From NCBI RefSeq assembly GCF_036850765.1, contig NC_089491.1, positions 87,390,740 through 87,454,739 of the forward strand: a DNA stretch of 64,000 nucleotides, given 5' to 3'. The position numbers were made by a program, and so were the translations under genes. This DNA is from Saccopteryx bilineata. Lineage: Eukaryota > Chordata > Mammalia > Chiroptera > Emballonuridae. Shown one piece after another: positions 47,837 through 59,127 of the stretch. The notes below the pieces were generated by a model. That model was not told the DNA's origin. It saw only the letters and a program-made list of their open reading frames with translations, and made no database searches. The stretch's first letter is position 1; every line of letters starts with the position of its first letter.

Positions 47837-48134
47837 CAGTGGTCCCCAACCCCTGGGCCACGGACCAGTACTGGTCCATGGGCCATTTGGTACCGGTCTG
47901 CAGAGAAAGAATAAATAACTTACATTATTTCTGTTTTATTTATATTTAAGTCTGAAAGATGTTTTATTTTTTAAAAATGACCAGATTCCCTCTGTTACGT
48001 CTGTCTAAGACTCACTGTTGACGCTTGTCTCGGTCACATGATACATTTATCTGTTCCACCCTAAAGGCTGGTCTGTGAAAATATTTTCTGACATTAAACT
48101 AGTCTGTGGCCCAAAAAAAGGTTGAGGACCACTG
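47837..48134. mobile_element. Non-autonomous hAT DNA transposon with 8-bp TSD
   Basis: Terminal inverted repeats: CAGTGGTCCCCAACCCC at the left, and at the right the reverse complement CAGTGGTCCTCAACCTTTTT. A perfect 8-bp target duplication, CTCTAAAA, at 47829-47836 and 48135-48142. Both are hallmarks of the hAT superfamily. The 298-bp interior has subterminal GGTCCATGGGCC / GGTCTGTGG motifs and no transposase frame, so it was moved in trans. I recall closely similar internal deletion derivatives in bats and other mammals, but the exact family name needs a library search. Confidence 0.92.
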
Positions 48135-48299
48135 CTCTAAAACATATTATTTTATGAAGCCTCAGGGAGCACAAGCAGTTAGGCAAAGAGGTAAAAGCAT
48201 TGCTGTCCCCTATGGTTTATGAGCAGTGCCAGGAGACACAAATCCTAAATCAAAGTGCAATCTAGCATGTATACTAATTAAGGCAGCTTTCAATCACTA

Positions 48300-48445
48300 G
48301 TATTCATTTGTTCATACATTCATTTACTCAACAACTAAAAATATATATTGAATTCTCTGTACCTGAGAGGTATTTTATAGGTACTGGGAGTACATTAATA
48401 TATAAGATGGTAAGAAATTCCTGCCTTCAATGGAAGAATTATTCT
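48300..48445 (+). repeat. L2-like fragment
   Basis: TTCATACATTCATTTACTCA, CAACTAAAAATATATATTGA, then GTACTGGGAGTACATTAAT and AAGAAATTCCTGCCTTCAATG follow the ancient LINE-2 pattern. Confidence 0.5.
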
Positions 48446-49587
48446 GTATAAAAGATCATGTAAAAGTTAATAAATTTTTGCAGTAAATTAGGAGGCAAAA
48501 AGTGCTAATGGGAAACTAAAGCAAAGAAAGAGGACTAGAAGCCTAGATGAGATGGGAAGAGGTAAAATTTAAACAGGATGGTGGATGATATAAGAGAAAG
48601 GGTGGTGTGAAAGACACTTCTGATCTCCTCCTTTGAAATTTCAACAAATTGAACAACTATGACACAGCGAAGGAATTTCAGAAAGGCTCTCAGGCTTGCC
48701 TTAAAGAACTACTCACTGAGTGAACTAAAAATGGGGAGGGTCGAGAAAGAGGGAAGAAAACAAAATGCCCTCATGTTTGGCTCTGGATATAGGAAATGAT
48801 TGGACTGTCCAGTTATTGCCTGCAGGGACTCCGGAGAGGGAAGAAGCCCAAAGTGACTGGGTTTTCTTATTCTGCCAGTGATCTAGAGAGGAAGGGATTT
48901 CAGATAGTCTGGGTTTTAGTCTGCAGCATCTCTGGAGAGGAAAGAAGTCTGGAGGGACTGGATCTCTTCCTGCTGACAGGAGCAGAGAGATTGAGAGGCA
49001 GAGGAGAAGATACTAAACCAAAGTGGTAGCTGAATAAGGGACACAGCCACTGTCCTTGCAGTTTGCTGGCAGCTTACACTCAGCACAAAGACAGAGACAA
49101 CCAAAGTGAGCCCCAAGAGTCCCAGATCCTCCCATCCTCACACTGTAGGATATGGACAGTGGCAGAGACAGATCCCCACAGCTAACTCTCTATAGCCACT
49201 CTCTCTTCAGAAGAACAGAGGTGTTCCATGTCTGGTCCCCTGGTTTGTTACAATGTGGGAGGAACAACAAGAGGCCTAAAATCATCATTGCTAAAGCTGT
49301 AAAGCCCTTACAACATGCTCTACCCACCAAAGTGACTGGAACCCTGCCTACATCATTGCCACAACAATATCTCAGCAGAAATCAGCCCAGAAATTTCACA
49401 GAGCTAAAACTTGTAACACAGCACCACTTACTGGAATAAATAGAACAAACTCCCAAAACTGACATCTTTTACTTTCTTTTTTTCTCCTTTGAATTACATT
49501 TTCATTCATCTTATATTTATTACTCTTGCATTTTGTGAATGTATTGTTTGTTTTGATTTTCATTTTGGTTTTTGATCATCTGTTTTC
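48446..49587. other. Intergenic DNA, no gene seen
   Basis: Unique, locally less AT-rich at 48780-49440, with frames on both strands (48796-49029, 49152-49439). No recognisable motif or splice-bounded exon that I could support. It includes CTCCGGAGAGGGAAGAAG / CTCTGGAGAGGAAAGAAG (48830 and 48930), a loose 100-bp internal repeat, and may be a decayed LTR or retrotransposon interior. Confidence 0.4.
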
Positions 49588-49603
49588 AGAAATGTCTTAT
49601 TTT

Positions 49604-49932
49604 ATTTATTTATTTATTTTTGTGGCAGAGAAAGGGAGAGTCAGAAAGAGGGACAGATAGGGACAGACAGGAAGGGAGAGAGTATGAGAAACATTAATTC
49701 TTCATTGCAGTTTCTTAGTCGTTCAGTGATTGATTTCTCATATGTGCCTTGACCGTGGGGCTACAGCAGACTGAGTGACACCTTGCTCGAGCCAGCGACC
49801 TTGGGCTCAAGCTGATGAGCCTTGCTCAAACCAGATGAGCCAGCGCTCAAGCTGGCAACCTCGAGGTTTCAAACCTGGGTCCTCCACATCCCAGTCCTAC
49901 ACTCTATCCACTGCGCCACTGTCTGGTCAAGT
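49604..49932 (-). mobile_element. tRNA-derived SINE, GTGGCGCAGTG-head family, minus strand
   Basis: In reverse: TGACCAGACAGTGGCGCAG, TGGATAGAGTGTAGGACTG, the GCTTGAGC body and (AAAT)n tail. A 16-bp duplication with one mismatch, AGAAATGT(C/T)TTATTTT, at 49588-49603 and 49933-49948. Confidence 0.93.
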
Positions 49933-50338
49933 AGAAATGTTTTATTTTTACTTGTCATTATTTTTAAATTTTTTATACTTCATATTTTTTTATTTTTAGT
50001 GGTTTTTTGTTAGTGTTCTTAACAATACCACTTTCAAATGCTATCAAGGAAGAAATTGAATATATTAGTTACACAAGACTGAAATATAGGTCAGAAAAAA
50101 AAGAAAAATCTCAATCACATGCAAAACTTGGAGTTAAATGATAGGGAATTTAAAATTAAAGTTCTAAAAATAATAAGATATGAGAAAACACTGATAGGCA
50201 ATTTGATGAGTCCAAATAACATATTAATGAACAAAATGAGTATTTCATGAAGATCAAAACTTTAAAAACAGAGATGAAGAAGTCAGTATATGACTAGAAA
50301 ACTGAGGTAGCAAGTTAGTTAATAGAACAGTCCAGATT

Positions 50339-50713
50339 GCCTCACCAGGTGGTGGCACAGTGGATAGAGCATTGGCCTGGAGTGCAGAGGACCCTGGGTT
50401 GAAAACCCAAGGTTGCCAGCTTGAGTGTAGGGCTCATCTGGCTTGAATGTAAGCTCATCAGCTTGAGTGCAGGGTTGCTGGCTTGAGCATGGGATCATAG
50501 GCATGACTCTATTTTGCTGGCTTGAGCCAAAGGTTGTTGGCTTGAAGTCCAAAGTTGCTGGCTTGAGTTCAAAGTGGCTGGCTTGAACAAGGGGTCACTG
50601 GCTCAAATGGAGCCCCCCAGTCAAGGCACATATGATAAAAAAAATCAATGAACAACTAAGGTGCCACAATAAAGAATTGATGCTTGTCATCTCTCTCCTT
50701 TCCTGTCTGTCTG

Positions 50714-50785
<72 letters not shown>

Positions 50786-50805
50786 ACACACACACAAATA
50801 ATAAA
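50339..50805 (+). mobile_element. tRNA-derived SINE with expanded (CT)n(CA)n tail
   Basis: GCCTCACCAGGTGGTGGCAC, AGTGGATAGAGCATTGGCC, multiple GCTGGCTTGAG units (internal ~20-bp repeats at 50440-50600) and AGTCAAGGCACATATGAT. An 11-bp duplication, ACAG(T/G)CCAGAT, at 50328-50338 and 50806-50816. The body is longer than other copies because the GCTTGAG unit is amplified. Confidence 0.9.
50717..50797. repeat. (CT)n(CA)n compound microsatellite
   Basis: About 40 bp of CT followed by about 42 bp of CA with one T interruption, in the SINE tail. Confidence 0.95.
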
Positions 50806-51746
50806 ACAGGCCAGATAGAGGAAAGAATCAGTGACATTGAAGACAGGCAACAAGAGATGCTATAGAGAACAAGAGAAAGACTCACAAATTTACAAATTTT
50901 TTTAAAAATGATAGAGCTTTACAAGAATTGTCTGATTCCATCAGAAAGAGCAATGTAAGAATAATGCATATATCAGAAAAGGAAGAGGGGAAGCAGGGGT
51001 TGGACAACCCATTCAAACAATTAATCGATGAGAACTTCCTAAGCCGATAGAGTTAGATCTTTGAATCTAAGAAGAAAATAGAACACTAAGTTACCTCATC
51101 CTAAATAGATCTTCTCCAAGGCACATCATAATAAAATTATCAAAAATCAATGACAAAGAAAAAAACCTCAAGGTAGCTAGGAAATAGAACATAACATATA
51201 AGGAAAAGCCCATCAGGTTATCATCAGACTTCTCAGCAGAAACTCTACAAGCCAGAAGAGAGTATACTTGAACATTCAAAGTATTGAAAGAGAAAAATTA
51301 CCAGCCAAGAATACTATATCAATTAAAGTTATCATTCAAATATGAAGGAGAAATATAAACTTTCACAGACATATAGAAGCTGAGGGAATTTAACACCAGA
51401 AAATCCCCAATGCAGGAAATGCTCAAGGGAGTTATTTGACAAGGTAAAAAAACAAAACAAATAAAAACTACAAGTAAAAGTTCCAACAAGGATACAATAA
51501 AAACAAGAATAACCTGTAACAACAAAGCAGAGATCAAAAGCTATATTCAGACAACGATCATGGCCACATGACATATCAAAATATCTGGGATGTAGCAAAA
51601 GCAGTAATAAGAGGTAAGTTTATATCATTAAACGCTTATATCATGAAATAAGAGAGATTTCAAGTAAACAATCTAACATCACATCTTAAAGAACAAAGGC
51701 AAACCAAATTCAGCAAAAAAATAGAAATAGTAAAAATAAGAGCAGA

Positions 51747-51948
51747 GCCTGACCTGTGGTGGTGCAGTGGATAAAGCGTCGACCTGGAAATGCTGAGGTC
51801 GCCGGTTCAAAACCCTGGGCTTGCCTGGTCAAGGCACATATGGGAGTTGATGCTTCCAGCTCCTCCCCCCTTCTCTCTCTGTCTGTCTCTCTCTCCCCCT
51901 CTCTCTCTCCTCTCTAAAAAAATGAATAAATAAAATAAAAATTAAAAA
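51747..51948 (+). mobile_element. Short tRNA-derived SINE
   Basis: GCCTGACCTGTGGTGGTGCA, GTGGATAAAGCGTCGACC, GGTCGCCGGTTCAAAACCC and GGTCAAGGCACATATGGG, then a CT block and A-rich tail. Duplication AAAAATAAGAGCAG at 51732-51745 and about 51949-51962. Confidence 0.93.
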
Positions 51949-52139
51949 AAAAATAAGAGCAGAACTAAAGGAAATAGAGAACTTCCTAGTAATTTATGAA
52001 ATATTTGTATCACACACACACACAATGACAAACATAGGTAGACCCTTGAATTAGTCAGGTTGATATTGGAATTGATAAGATTGAATGTTTTGGAAGAAAA
52101 ATGCTTATGTATAAGATTAGAGTTGAAATAAAATCAACG

Positions 52140-52555
52140 ATGTGGTAAATATATACAATGGAATACTATTCAACCTGAAGAAATGATGACATATTGCCAT
52201 TTACAACAATATGGATCGGCTTTGAGAGCATTATACTGAGTGAAATAAGTAAATCAGAAAAAGCTAAGAGTTATATGATTAAACACACAGGTGGTACATA
52301 AAACTGAGACTCATGGACATGGAAAAATGTGAAGTGGTTATCATGGAAGAGTGTTGTGGTGGAAGTGGTAGGGGAGTGGAGTAAAGAGTGACAAGTTTGC
52401 AGTGACAGAGAGTGATTTGAATTTGTTTGATGGGTAAACAACACAATCAACAGTTCAATTGCTACAGAGATATTTACTTGAAATCTATGTACTCTTATTG
52501 ATCAATGTCATTCTGTTAAATTTCATTTTCTAAATTAAAAAAATAAATAAATAAG
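52140..52555 (+). mobile_element. L1 3' end fragment
   Basis: ATACAATGGAATACTATTCA, GAGTGAAATAAGTAAATCAG, then the family 3' UTR (GACTCATGGACATGG, TTGATCAATGTCATTCTG) and an AAATAAATAAATAA tail. Same subfamily type as the L1 ends at 857 and 45822. Confidence 0.88.
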
Positions 52556-52559
52556 CATA

Positions 52560-54920
52560 ATGGTCAGAGAAGGACTCTCACAAAATGAAATTTTATCAAA
52601 GGCTTAAAGGAGGTGAGATCACTCACCATGTGGATAGATCCCTTAATTGAGAGGGACAGCGTCACAGATAGAAGTTATACACAAGTGCAAAATTGCAGAG
52701 CCGAAAGCCTGCCTAATACTTAAAGGCCTGCATGAGTGAAGAAAAGTGAGAAAAAGAGACATTAGTGGGAGAGAAAGTCAGAAAGGTAACAAAAGGCATG
52801 GAGCTATGTCATGTTTTAAGACTATTTAAAAAATGTTGGCCTTCATTCCAAATGAAACCATAATTTATTGGAGGGTTTTAATCAGAGAAGTGACTTCTAA
52901 CTTGTTCATTAGTATATCTACTCAAAATGCCTTGTTGACAATAGACTTAAGGGGCAAAGTGTGTATGGATAGAGTTGGGGTGGTTATAATGATAGGTGGT
53001 GAGAAATGGGAAGAATCTAGATATATTTTGAAAATAGAATCAACAGAATTTTCTGAGGTGAGGTATGAGTTAAAAAAAAAAGAAATTTAAAGCAAAAACT
53101 TAACACCTGCATAAGTGGAGGATATTTTGAACTGATCATTTAGAATTATAAAATTACCACTACCTAAAATGGGGTGGGGGGTGACTGCAGCCAGACCTGA
53201 TTTGTGTAAGTAGAAAATCATGAGCTCTCATCTGCACCACTCATGTTTAGACACCTTTCAGATACTGCAGCAAATTTATTTGAAGACCAAGGTGAGGTCT
53301 ACATTAGAAATACAAAGTTTTCAGTCATCAACGTATAGATGGTATTTAATGCATAAAGTTAAATAAGATCCCCAAGACAATGTAGATAGAAAAGAAAGTC
53401 ATAAGAACTGGAAAATTTTAACATTAAGAGGTTGAGAAGATGAGGATGAATTGTGATTTAAGAGATTAAGAAATTGCATAAAATAAAATAGGAAAAAACA
53501 GGGGGAATGAATATGATATTATGCTAAAAGTGTCAAGTAAAGAAAGCATCTTAAGGAGAAGGGAGTCATTAATTGTTGCAAAGATGGATGATAGATCGAT
53601 GATTTGAAAATTGAAACTCGACCATTGCTTTTGCCATATGAGGGCATTAACAGCCATGTCAGTAGTAGTTTCCAGTAGATGAGTGAAGGTTACTGAGAGA
53701 ATAAGAGAGGAAGAACAAGAGTCAGAAAGTGTAAACAACGGTTTTGAGAAATTTTTTTCAAGTAAGAACACGAAAATGGGGTGGTAACTGAGAAAGATAG
53801 AGGTAATAATGTTATTTTTGTTTTTGTTTTAATAGAATCATGTTATTTGAGGGGATAGCAGCATAATGAGAAAGTAGAAAGGGGCAGTTTGATGATGGAA
53901 GTCACAGAGCAGAGGAAATTGTCTAGAGTGATGTTGTTGAGTAAGCAAAAAAAGATGACTTATGAGTATACAAATGAAAGGGTAGGCCTTAGATAGAGTT
54001 CATCTATAAGTACAAAAAGAAAGAGAGAACACATTCATATAGATGCAGATGAAGGATTTGAGAGAGGAGTTTGTAGGATGTATCTTACAACTTTCAGTTT
54101 TCTAAGTGAATTGAGAAGTAAGAACATTGACTAAAAAATAAGTGAAAATTTGAGGTAGAAAATATGTTTGCTATTTTCTCATAAAACAGTGAGATAATGA
54201 ATGATCAGAGATGTATAATGCTGGAGGTATTAACCATTTATTTGAAATTATTAGTTATTGATTTAAGTTGAGAACGGCATGACTCTACATCTATCTCCAG
54301 CGATACATAAATTCATGCATGCAAGTGTACACAGTAGGTATTAAATTTTTCCAGCATTGGTGTTTTGCCAAGTGTATAAGTAAAAGGCAAGGGAGGAAAG
54401 GTTGCAAAACTTTATAATAAAATGATTTTGGTTATGGTCAATAAATTCTAGCTGGGTGAAAAGGACTGGGAGGCCATGGTGAGGAAGAGAGTCAGTGTAA
54501 AGGTTTTAGAATCATTGGATTTTAGGCTCCAGGAAGCAGAGTGTTCAGGATGATCCTAAAGGAGTTGTCAGAAAAGTTTACAATGTGGTTGTAGGAAGTT
54601 TCAGTTACTCATGTTGACAGTCTAGGTGTTTACCAAAGGTAAACCCAGAACAAGTTTCACTGGAGGCCTGGGAACTGAGAGACCAGGGAATGGAAAGCAT
54701 CATCTTTGTGGATTACATAATCATTGATAATTAAGGCAGGAGTAGTTTTGAAGATTGAGACAATTAAAATCATCAGAGTGAGATGAATTACTCTGGACTA
54801 AGGGAACAATAGCAACAAACTGTGGTTCATGAGTGGTATAATCTGACAATGACATGAGTCACATCTGAGATATTTTAGAGAGGAGAGAAGGAAATGGTCT
54901 GGAAATGCAGGGACGGATTA
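52560..54920 (+). repeat. Ancient multi-kb mammalian interspersed repeat, family uncertain
   Basis: Text such as TTGGAGGGTTTTAATCAGAG, AAGTGACTTCTAACTTG, TATATTTTGAAAATAGAATC, CATCAACGTATAGATGGTAT, CACCATTG-like CGACCATTGCTTTTGCC and GGGGTGGTAACTGAGAAAG appears in the order of a long non-coding repeat I know from many mammalian genomes, but I cannot name it with certainty. The 85-aa frame 52833-53090 and the 101-aa minus frame 53466-53771 sit inside it and are not genes. Confidence 0.5.
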
Positions 54921-57900
54921 GGACTCCTAACCCAGCCGCTAGGCTAGGGCCTGTGGTAAGGAGGTTGGAAGGAAAAACCATCTGCTACATAATAAGTATA
55001 CACAGGGGTAGGTGTTTTTGAAGGAGCGAAATGTTGCCAGCAATTTTTAAACCAATGCTTTCTTTACTTGTACCACTTTTGCTCTTTGTGGTTTTGCTTT
55101 GCTATAAAGTTAATATTGTTTAAAGAAATGTTTCTTTAGTTTTTAACAGTCATTGCCCAGAAAGATGTTTCCTTGTGATCTTAAAGTTATTTAACAATTT
55201 CTTGAACTCCATTATCTATAATTTTACAAAAACCAAGTCCCTTTACACTATAAAGATTTTAAAGGCACTTTCTGGTAAAATCCAAATGAGAAACATTACA
55301 GTCACAAATCAAAAAATTACAGACAATCAAAAAATGAGGCTGGGAACATCTGCTCAGATTAGGTGAGGCAAAGATGAGGTTGTGGGATTTTTTGTACTCT
55401 TTTCTCGATTTACCCCCTCAGTTCTTTTCCTTGAGTTCTTCCCTCTTCCTTTGTATTTTATCCTACTTTTTCACTTAATTTTTAATTGTCCTTTCTCTCT
55501 TCCACCTCTAAATCTTCTCTTTCCATTTTCTTTTCTCCTTTTTTCTCTTTTCTCAGAATCCTTCTATCAAACAGAAAGTAGTTCATCAGTGTGTTATTTT
55601 CCACTTTTGTCCTTGTTTTTATCCTTCCCACCAGCACTGGAAGACATTTGTTATTTTATATATGATTCATTTATACTTATGGAAAGATATTATTCACTAT
55701 CCCTAGCATTTGTTGGCAAAGGTCTTTCATTAATAATTTTGACTTCACTTGTTACCAACAGGTTGCTAAGCAGTGTGCAGTGACATTTCAAACATATTTA
55801 GAAATTATGAAACTGCAGAGTGAAAAAAGATCTCTATTCTACTTTTTTTTCTTAGAAAAGAACCAAATACAAACAGAGATGATGAGTCATATAAAAGTTT
55901 GTTTTCTCTCTCAGTGAGCAGAAATATTAATATAATTCAAGCAAATATATTTTAGGTAAAGCAATATTTTAAATATTTTAGTATTCTAATATTTCAGACA
56001 ACTTAACTTTCTGAAGAGATTAAACAATCACAATATTAAACATAGTATTCTATAGTTACTTCAAAAGATATCCTATAATAAGTCTGACATATGATACATG
56101 CTGAGATGGTATCTATGAGGACTTGCTGGTTAATTGCCAGGCCTCTTGAGACAGATGAGGTCATTATGAATTCTGACCTTGTCACCTACTATCTATATAT
56201 CTTTGGAAGAGGTATTGACTTACCTTTCTCTTTTGTAAGAATATGAGCAAAAATACTGTTCTTATAGGCTTGGGAAGATTAAATAACACAAACTACTAAA
56301 AACTGTATCTGGAAAATAAATAATATTTACTAAATAAAGATTGGTCATTACTGTTGTATAACAATGATATTTTTAATGTTCATATGTGACCAAGAGAAGG
56401 AGAGATTTCATTGTCTTATCCACAATATTTTCTCTCTTTCTTTAAGTTATAAACATCAAAAAAGACAAACTGATGCATGATACAGTTAGTTAAATAAATG
56501 CTATATAAATTTGTATGGCTTTTCAAATTGTCATGGGCACAATTTCAAAGATATAACATTAGGCAATACCCAAAACAATAAAAGCAAAAGATGAATAAAG
56601 TCAGTGAAGAAAATATAATGAAATGTTTCTTCCCCCTCAAAATTACATTTATTTTTATTTGTATTAATACTTAAAAATATTTTCTCTTATTCAAGCAAAA
56701 TAAAGAAAATGAATATTTTGTTTTATTATAAATAGTGCTGCTTCTATTTTTAATTGTGTTAAAAAATATTTAAAATTTTAAATTTTTATTAAAAAATATA
56801 ATGCCTAAATTTAAACAATGACTCTATTAATGATAATTATTTCATAAATTTTAATTTTATGAACATTTTGATCAATGCATCAGAGAATTTTTAAATGACT
56901 GCTTATTTTTTTAGTCATATCATATCTTATATGAAACTGCTACATTATGTTCACAATTATGTCTTCCAAACAAAAATAGAAGTGTATTTTTTAATAAATC
57001 TGGCTAAACCTTTTACAAATAATTGAAGTATAAGCTACAGGGGAAAACCAGGGTTTATGATAACCAGGGTTCTCTCTAAAGTCACTTGACAACCATGTCT
57101 GAGTCTAATTTTGTTGATAAACCTAGTACATAATCAGTTTATTCTGAGTCTGCTGAATCTAAGTGGTACTGCCTCATACTCCATGACCTCAACTCAAGAT
57201 GAGGTCTTCTATCCATTGGCATCTTCCTATCTAGCCAACTATGAATTGTGAAAGTACAAAGAAGACTTTCAGATTAATTAAGAAATTAAGTTAATTTTTA
57301 AATATGATTTATTAACTTGGAAAATGTTTACTTGATCCTTAAAATTAAAAAAAAAATAACACCTAAGAATTTGGGGTAAGGCTTAGAAAAGAAAATTGAT
57401 ATTCACTGGAATGAGGTAATTTGCCCAACCTGGTAAATTTGGCACTGGAATTTGAACCTTAGAACCTGTGTTAATAACCATTCTGTTCTGTTTCAGTTTG
57501 ATTTTGAACTATTTGACTTTTCAAAATCAGCCGAGGTGGGAAAATAAAATCACTAAGAACTCACAGACTCTGCTTTTGAGAATTACCTGATTAGAGTAAG
57601 AAAGAATGGGCCTTATCTTCTCAAAGTAGCAATTAATTCTGTCATTAAAAAAAATGTTTATTTCCAGAAGTAATGCTGCGGGGTTAGGCGCTAATGACTG
57701 CTTTTAATATTAGTTCATTTCACTTTATAGCCAGAATAATCACTCAACTGCATTCAACTCTGAAAACACTGCCTGTTAAGTAGATTTTCATAAAAGTTTA
57801 TTTTTAAAACTGTAAAGATTACAAAATGTCACCAAATGGCCAGTCGCTGCTGCAGTATTTTTTATCTCCTTCTCTTATCTCTTTTTTTCTTCCCTTCCCT

Positions 57901-58924
57901 TTTTCTCTCCTTTCAGTCCTGGCCCTCTTTAGAAGTCCTGTATCAGGTTCTTTTCTTTTAATCCACAACCCCTTTAACACCTTCTTCTCTGACACTCCCC
58001 ACTTTCTCCTATCCTATCCAAATTATATTCTTCCCATTAGTTCTTCAGCTTTTTAAAATTTTTTAATCAGAAAGTAATCCTTTCCACAACAGTGGGGAGG
58101 AGAATAGAGAGTTTAAGGTAGAAAATAAGGGCATGCGCACACACACGCACAAGCACGCACATACATGCACACACACACACACACACAACAGAAGTAAATT
58201 TGTCCTGCAGCAGTACTTGATAATTTCTATTTTATTCTTAAGAGAAGATTTAAAAGAAAATACTCGTTAAATATCTATACGCTCTCACAATCATAAATTG
58301 GTTAAATTAAGGTGGTCGAAAGAAAGAGGAAGAACAAAAAATTTGTATATTTTGGTCAAAATAATAATATTCTACACAGTTTCATAAGTTCTGCCTTTTG
58401 TGAGCTTAAGTTTATAGCTAAATATTAAAAAAAAGTCACCAAGCTTATATAAAAGAAGGAAATTGGTGAATTCATACTACATAATACAAAATAAATCATG
58501 GATGTGGCAAATAAAGAACTGATGTAAAACTAACCTGCGTATAGTAATAATCAAATAGCCACAATGAAAAAAAAAGAACTTTTGATTTTGAAGAGAGATT
58601 CATGCTTTCCAACTACTCTATATACTCTCTTAAATTGCAACTATGTACTTCCGTCACTTGAATTACAGATTGAGATTTTCCATGATGGAATTTCTCATGA
58701 TCTGCATTAATTTTCCTCATTAGAGAAATATGAGAAATTACTTGTTCCCTATAACAGTTCATTTGATTGTTCATGTCACAAACTAAAGCTAAATTTTTAA
58801 AGCAGGCTCATAAGTAAAAACAATAAAGAAGGTAATGAATGTAATGTAATGGTTTGTGACATTTCTATTGAGTTGTTCCTTATTCTATAAAATCTGTTAC
58901 ACTCTTAAGTAAAGGGAAAACCCT
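54921..58924. other. Intergenic DNA, no gene seen
   Basis: The 133-aa frame 55382-55783 is from a pyrimidine-rich stretch (Phe/Leu/Ser) and is probably chance. MIR pieces are likely at 56165-56340 (GCCAGGCCTCTTGAGACAGA, CTTGTCACCTACTATC) and 57385-57485 (GAGGTAATTTGCCCAACC, CTGGAATTTGAACCTTAG). A (CA)n run lies at 58136-58188. Confidence 0.5.
58136..58188. repeat. Imperfect (CA)n microsatellite
   Basis: CA/CG-interrupted run ending in eleven CA units. Confidence 0.9.
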
Positions 58925-59127
58925 CAGAGATACAGATAAGAAGAAGGGAAGGGAGATGGGGGAGACAGAGGAGAGATAAATACAGAGGGATAAATGGTGA
59001 TGGAAGGAGACTTGACTTGGAGTGGTGAATACACAACACAATATACAGATGATATATTATAGAACTGTCTACCTGAAATCTGTATAATTTTGTTAACCAA
59101 TGTCACCCCAATAAATTTATTAAAAAG
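58925..59127 (+). mobile_element. L1 3' UTR tail fragment
   Basis: TAAATGGTGATGGAAGGAG, ACTTGACTTGGAGTGGTGAA, CTACCTGAAATCTGTATAA and AACCAATGTCACCCCAATAA, ending ATTTATTAAAAAGT. It shares the L1 3' tail pattern of the other copies but is diverged. Confidence 0.75.

Larger units (their letters stand above)
50060..51985 (+). mobile_element. Old L1/HAL1-type fragment (ORF1 end and part of ORF2), interrupted by two SINEs
   Basis: The text AGACTTCTCAGCAGAAACTC, TACAAGCCAGAAGAGAGTAT, TACCAGCCAAGAATACTATA and TATGAAGGAGAAATATAAAC (51225-51360) is the ORF1 C-terminal region of an L1. 51590-51720 (GGGATGTAGCAAAAGCAGTA, AATAAGAGGTAAGTTTATA) is the ORF2 linker. Frames are destroyed. The two SINEs are at 50339-50805 and 51747-51948. 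Confidence 0.75.

Noticed and set aside
50717..50797. Regular repeated sequence considered as a CRISPR-like array
   Set aside because: Simple dinucleotide repeat in a SINE tail; no spacers, and the genome is mammalian.
55382..55783. 133-aa hydrophobic frame suggestive of a membrane protein
   Set aside because: Comes from a pyrimidine-rich stretch (Phe/Leu/Ser by composition); no start context, homologous copy or domain.
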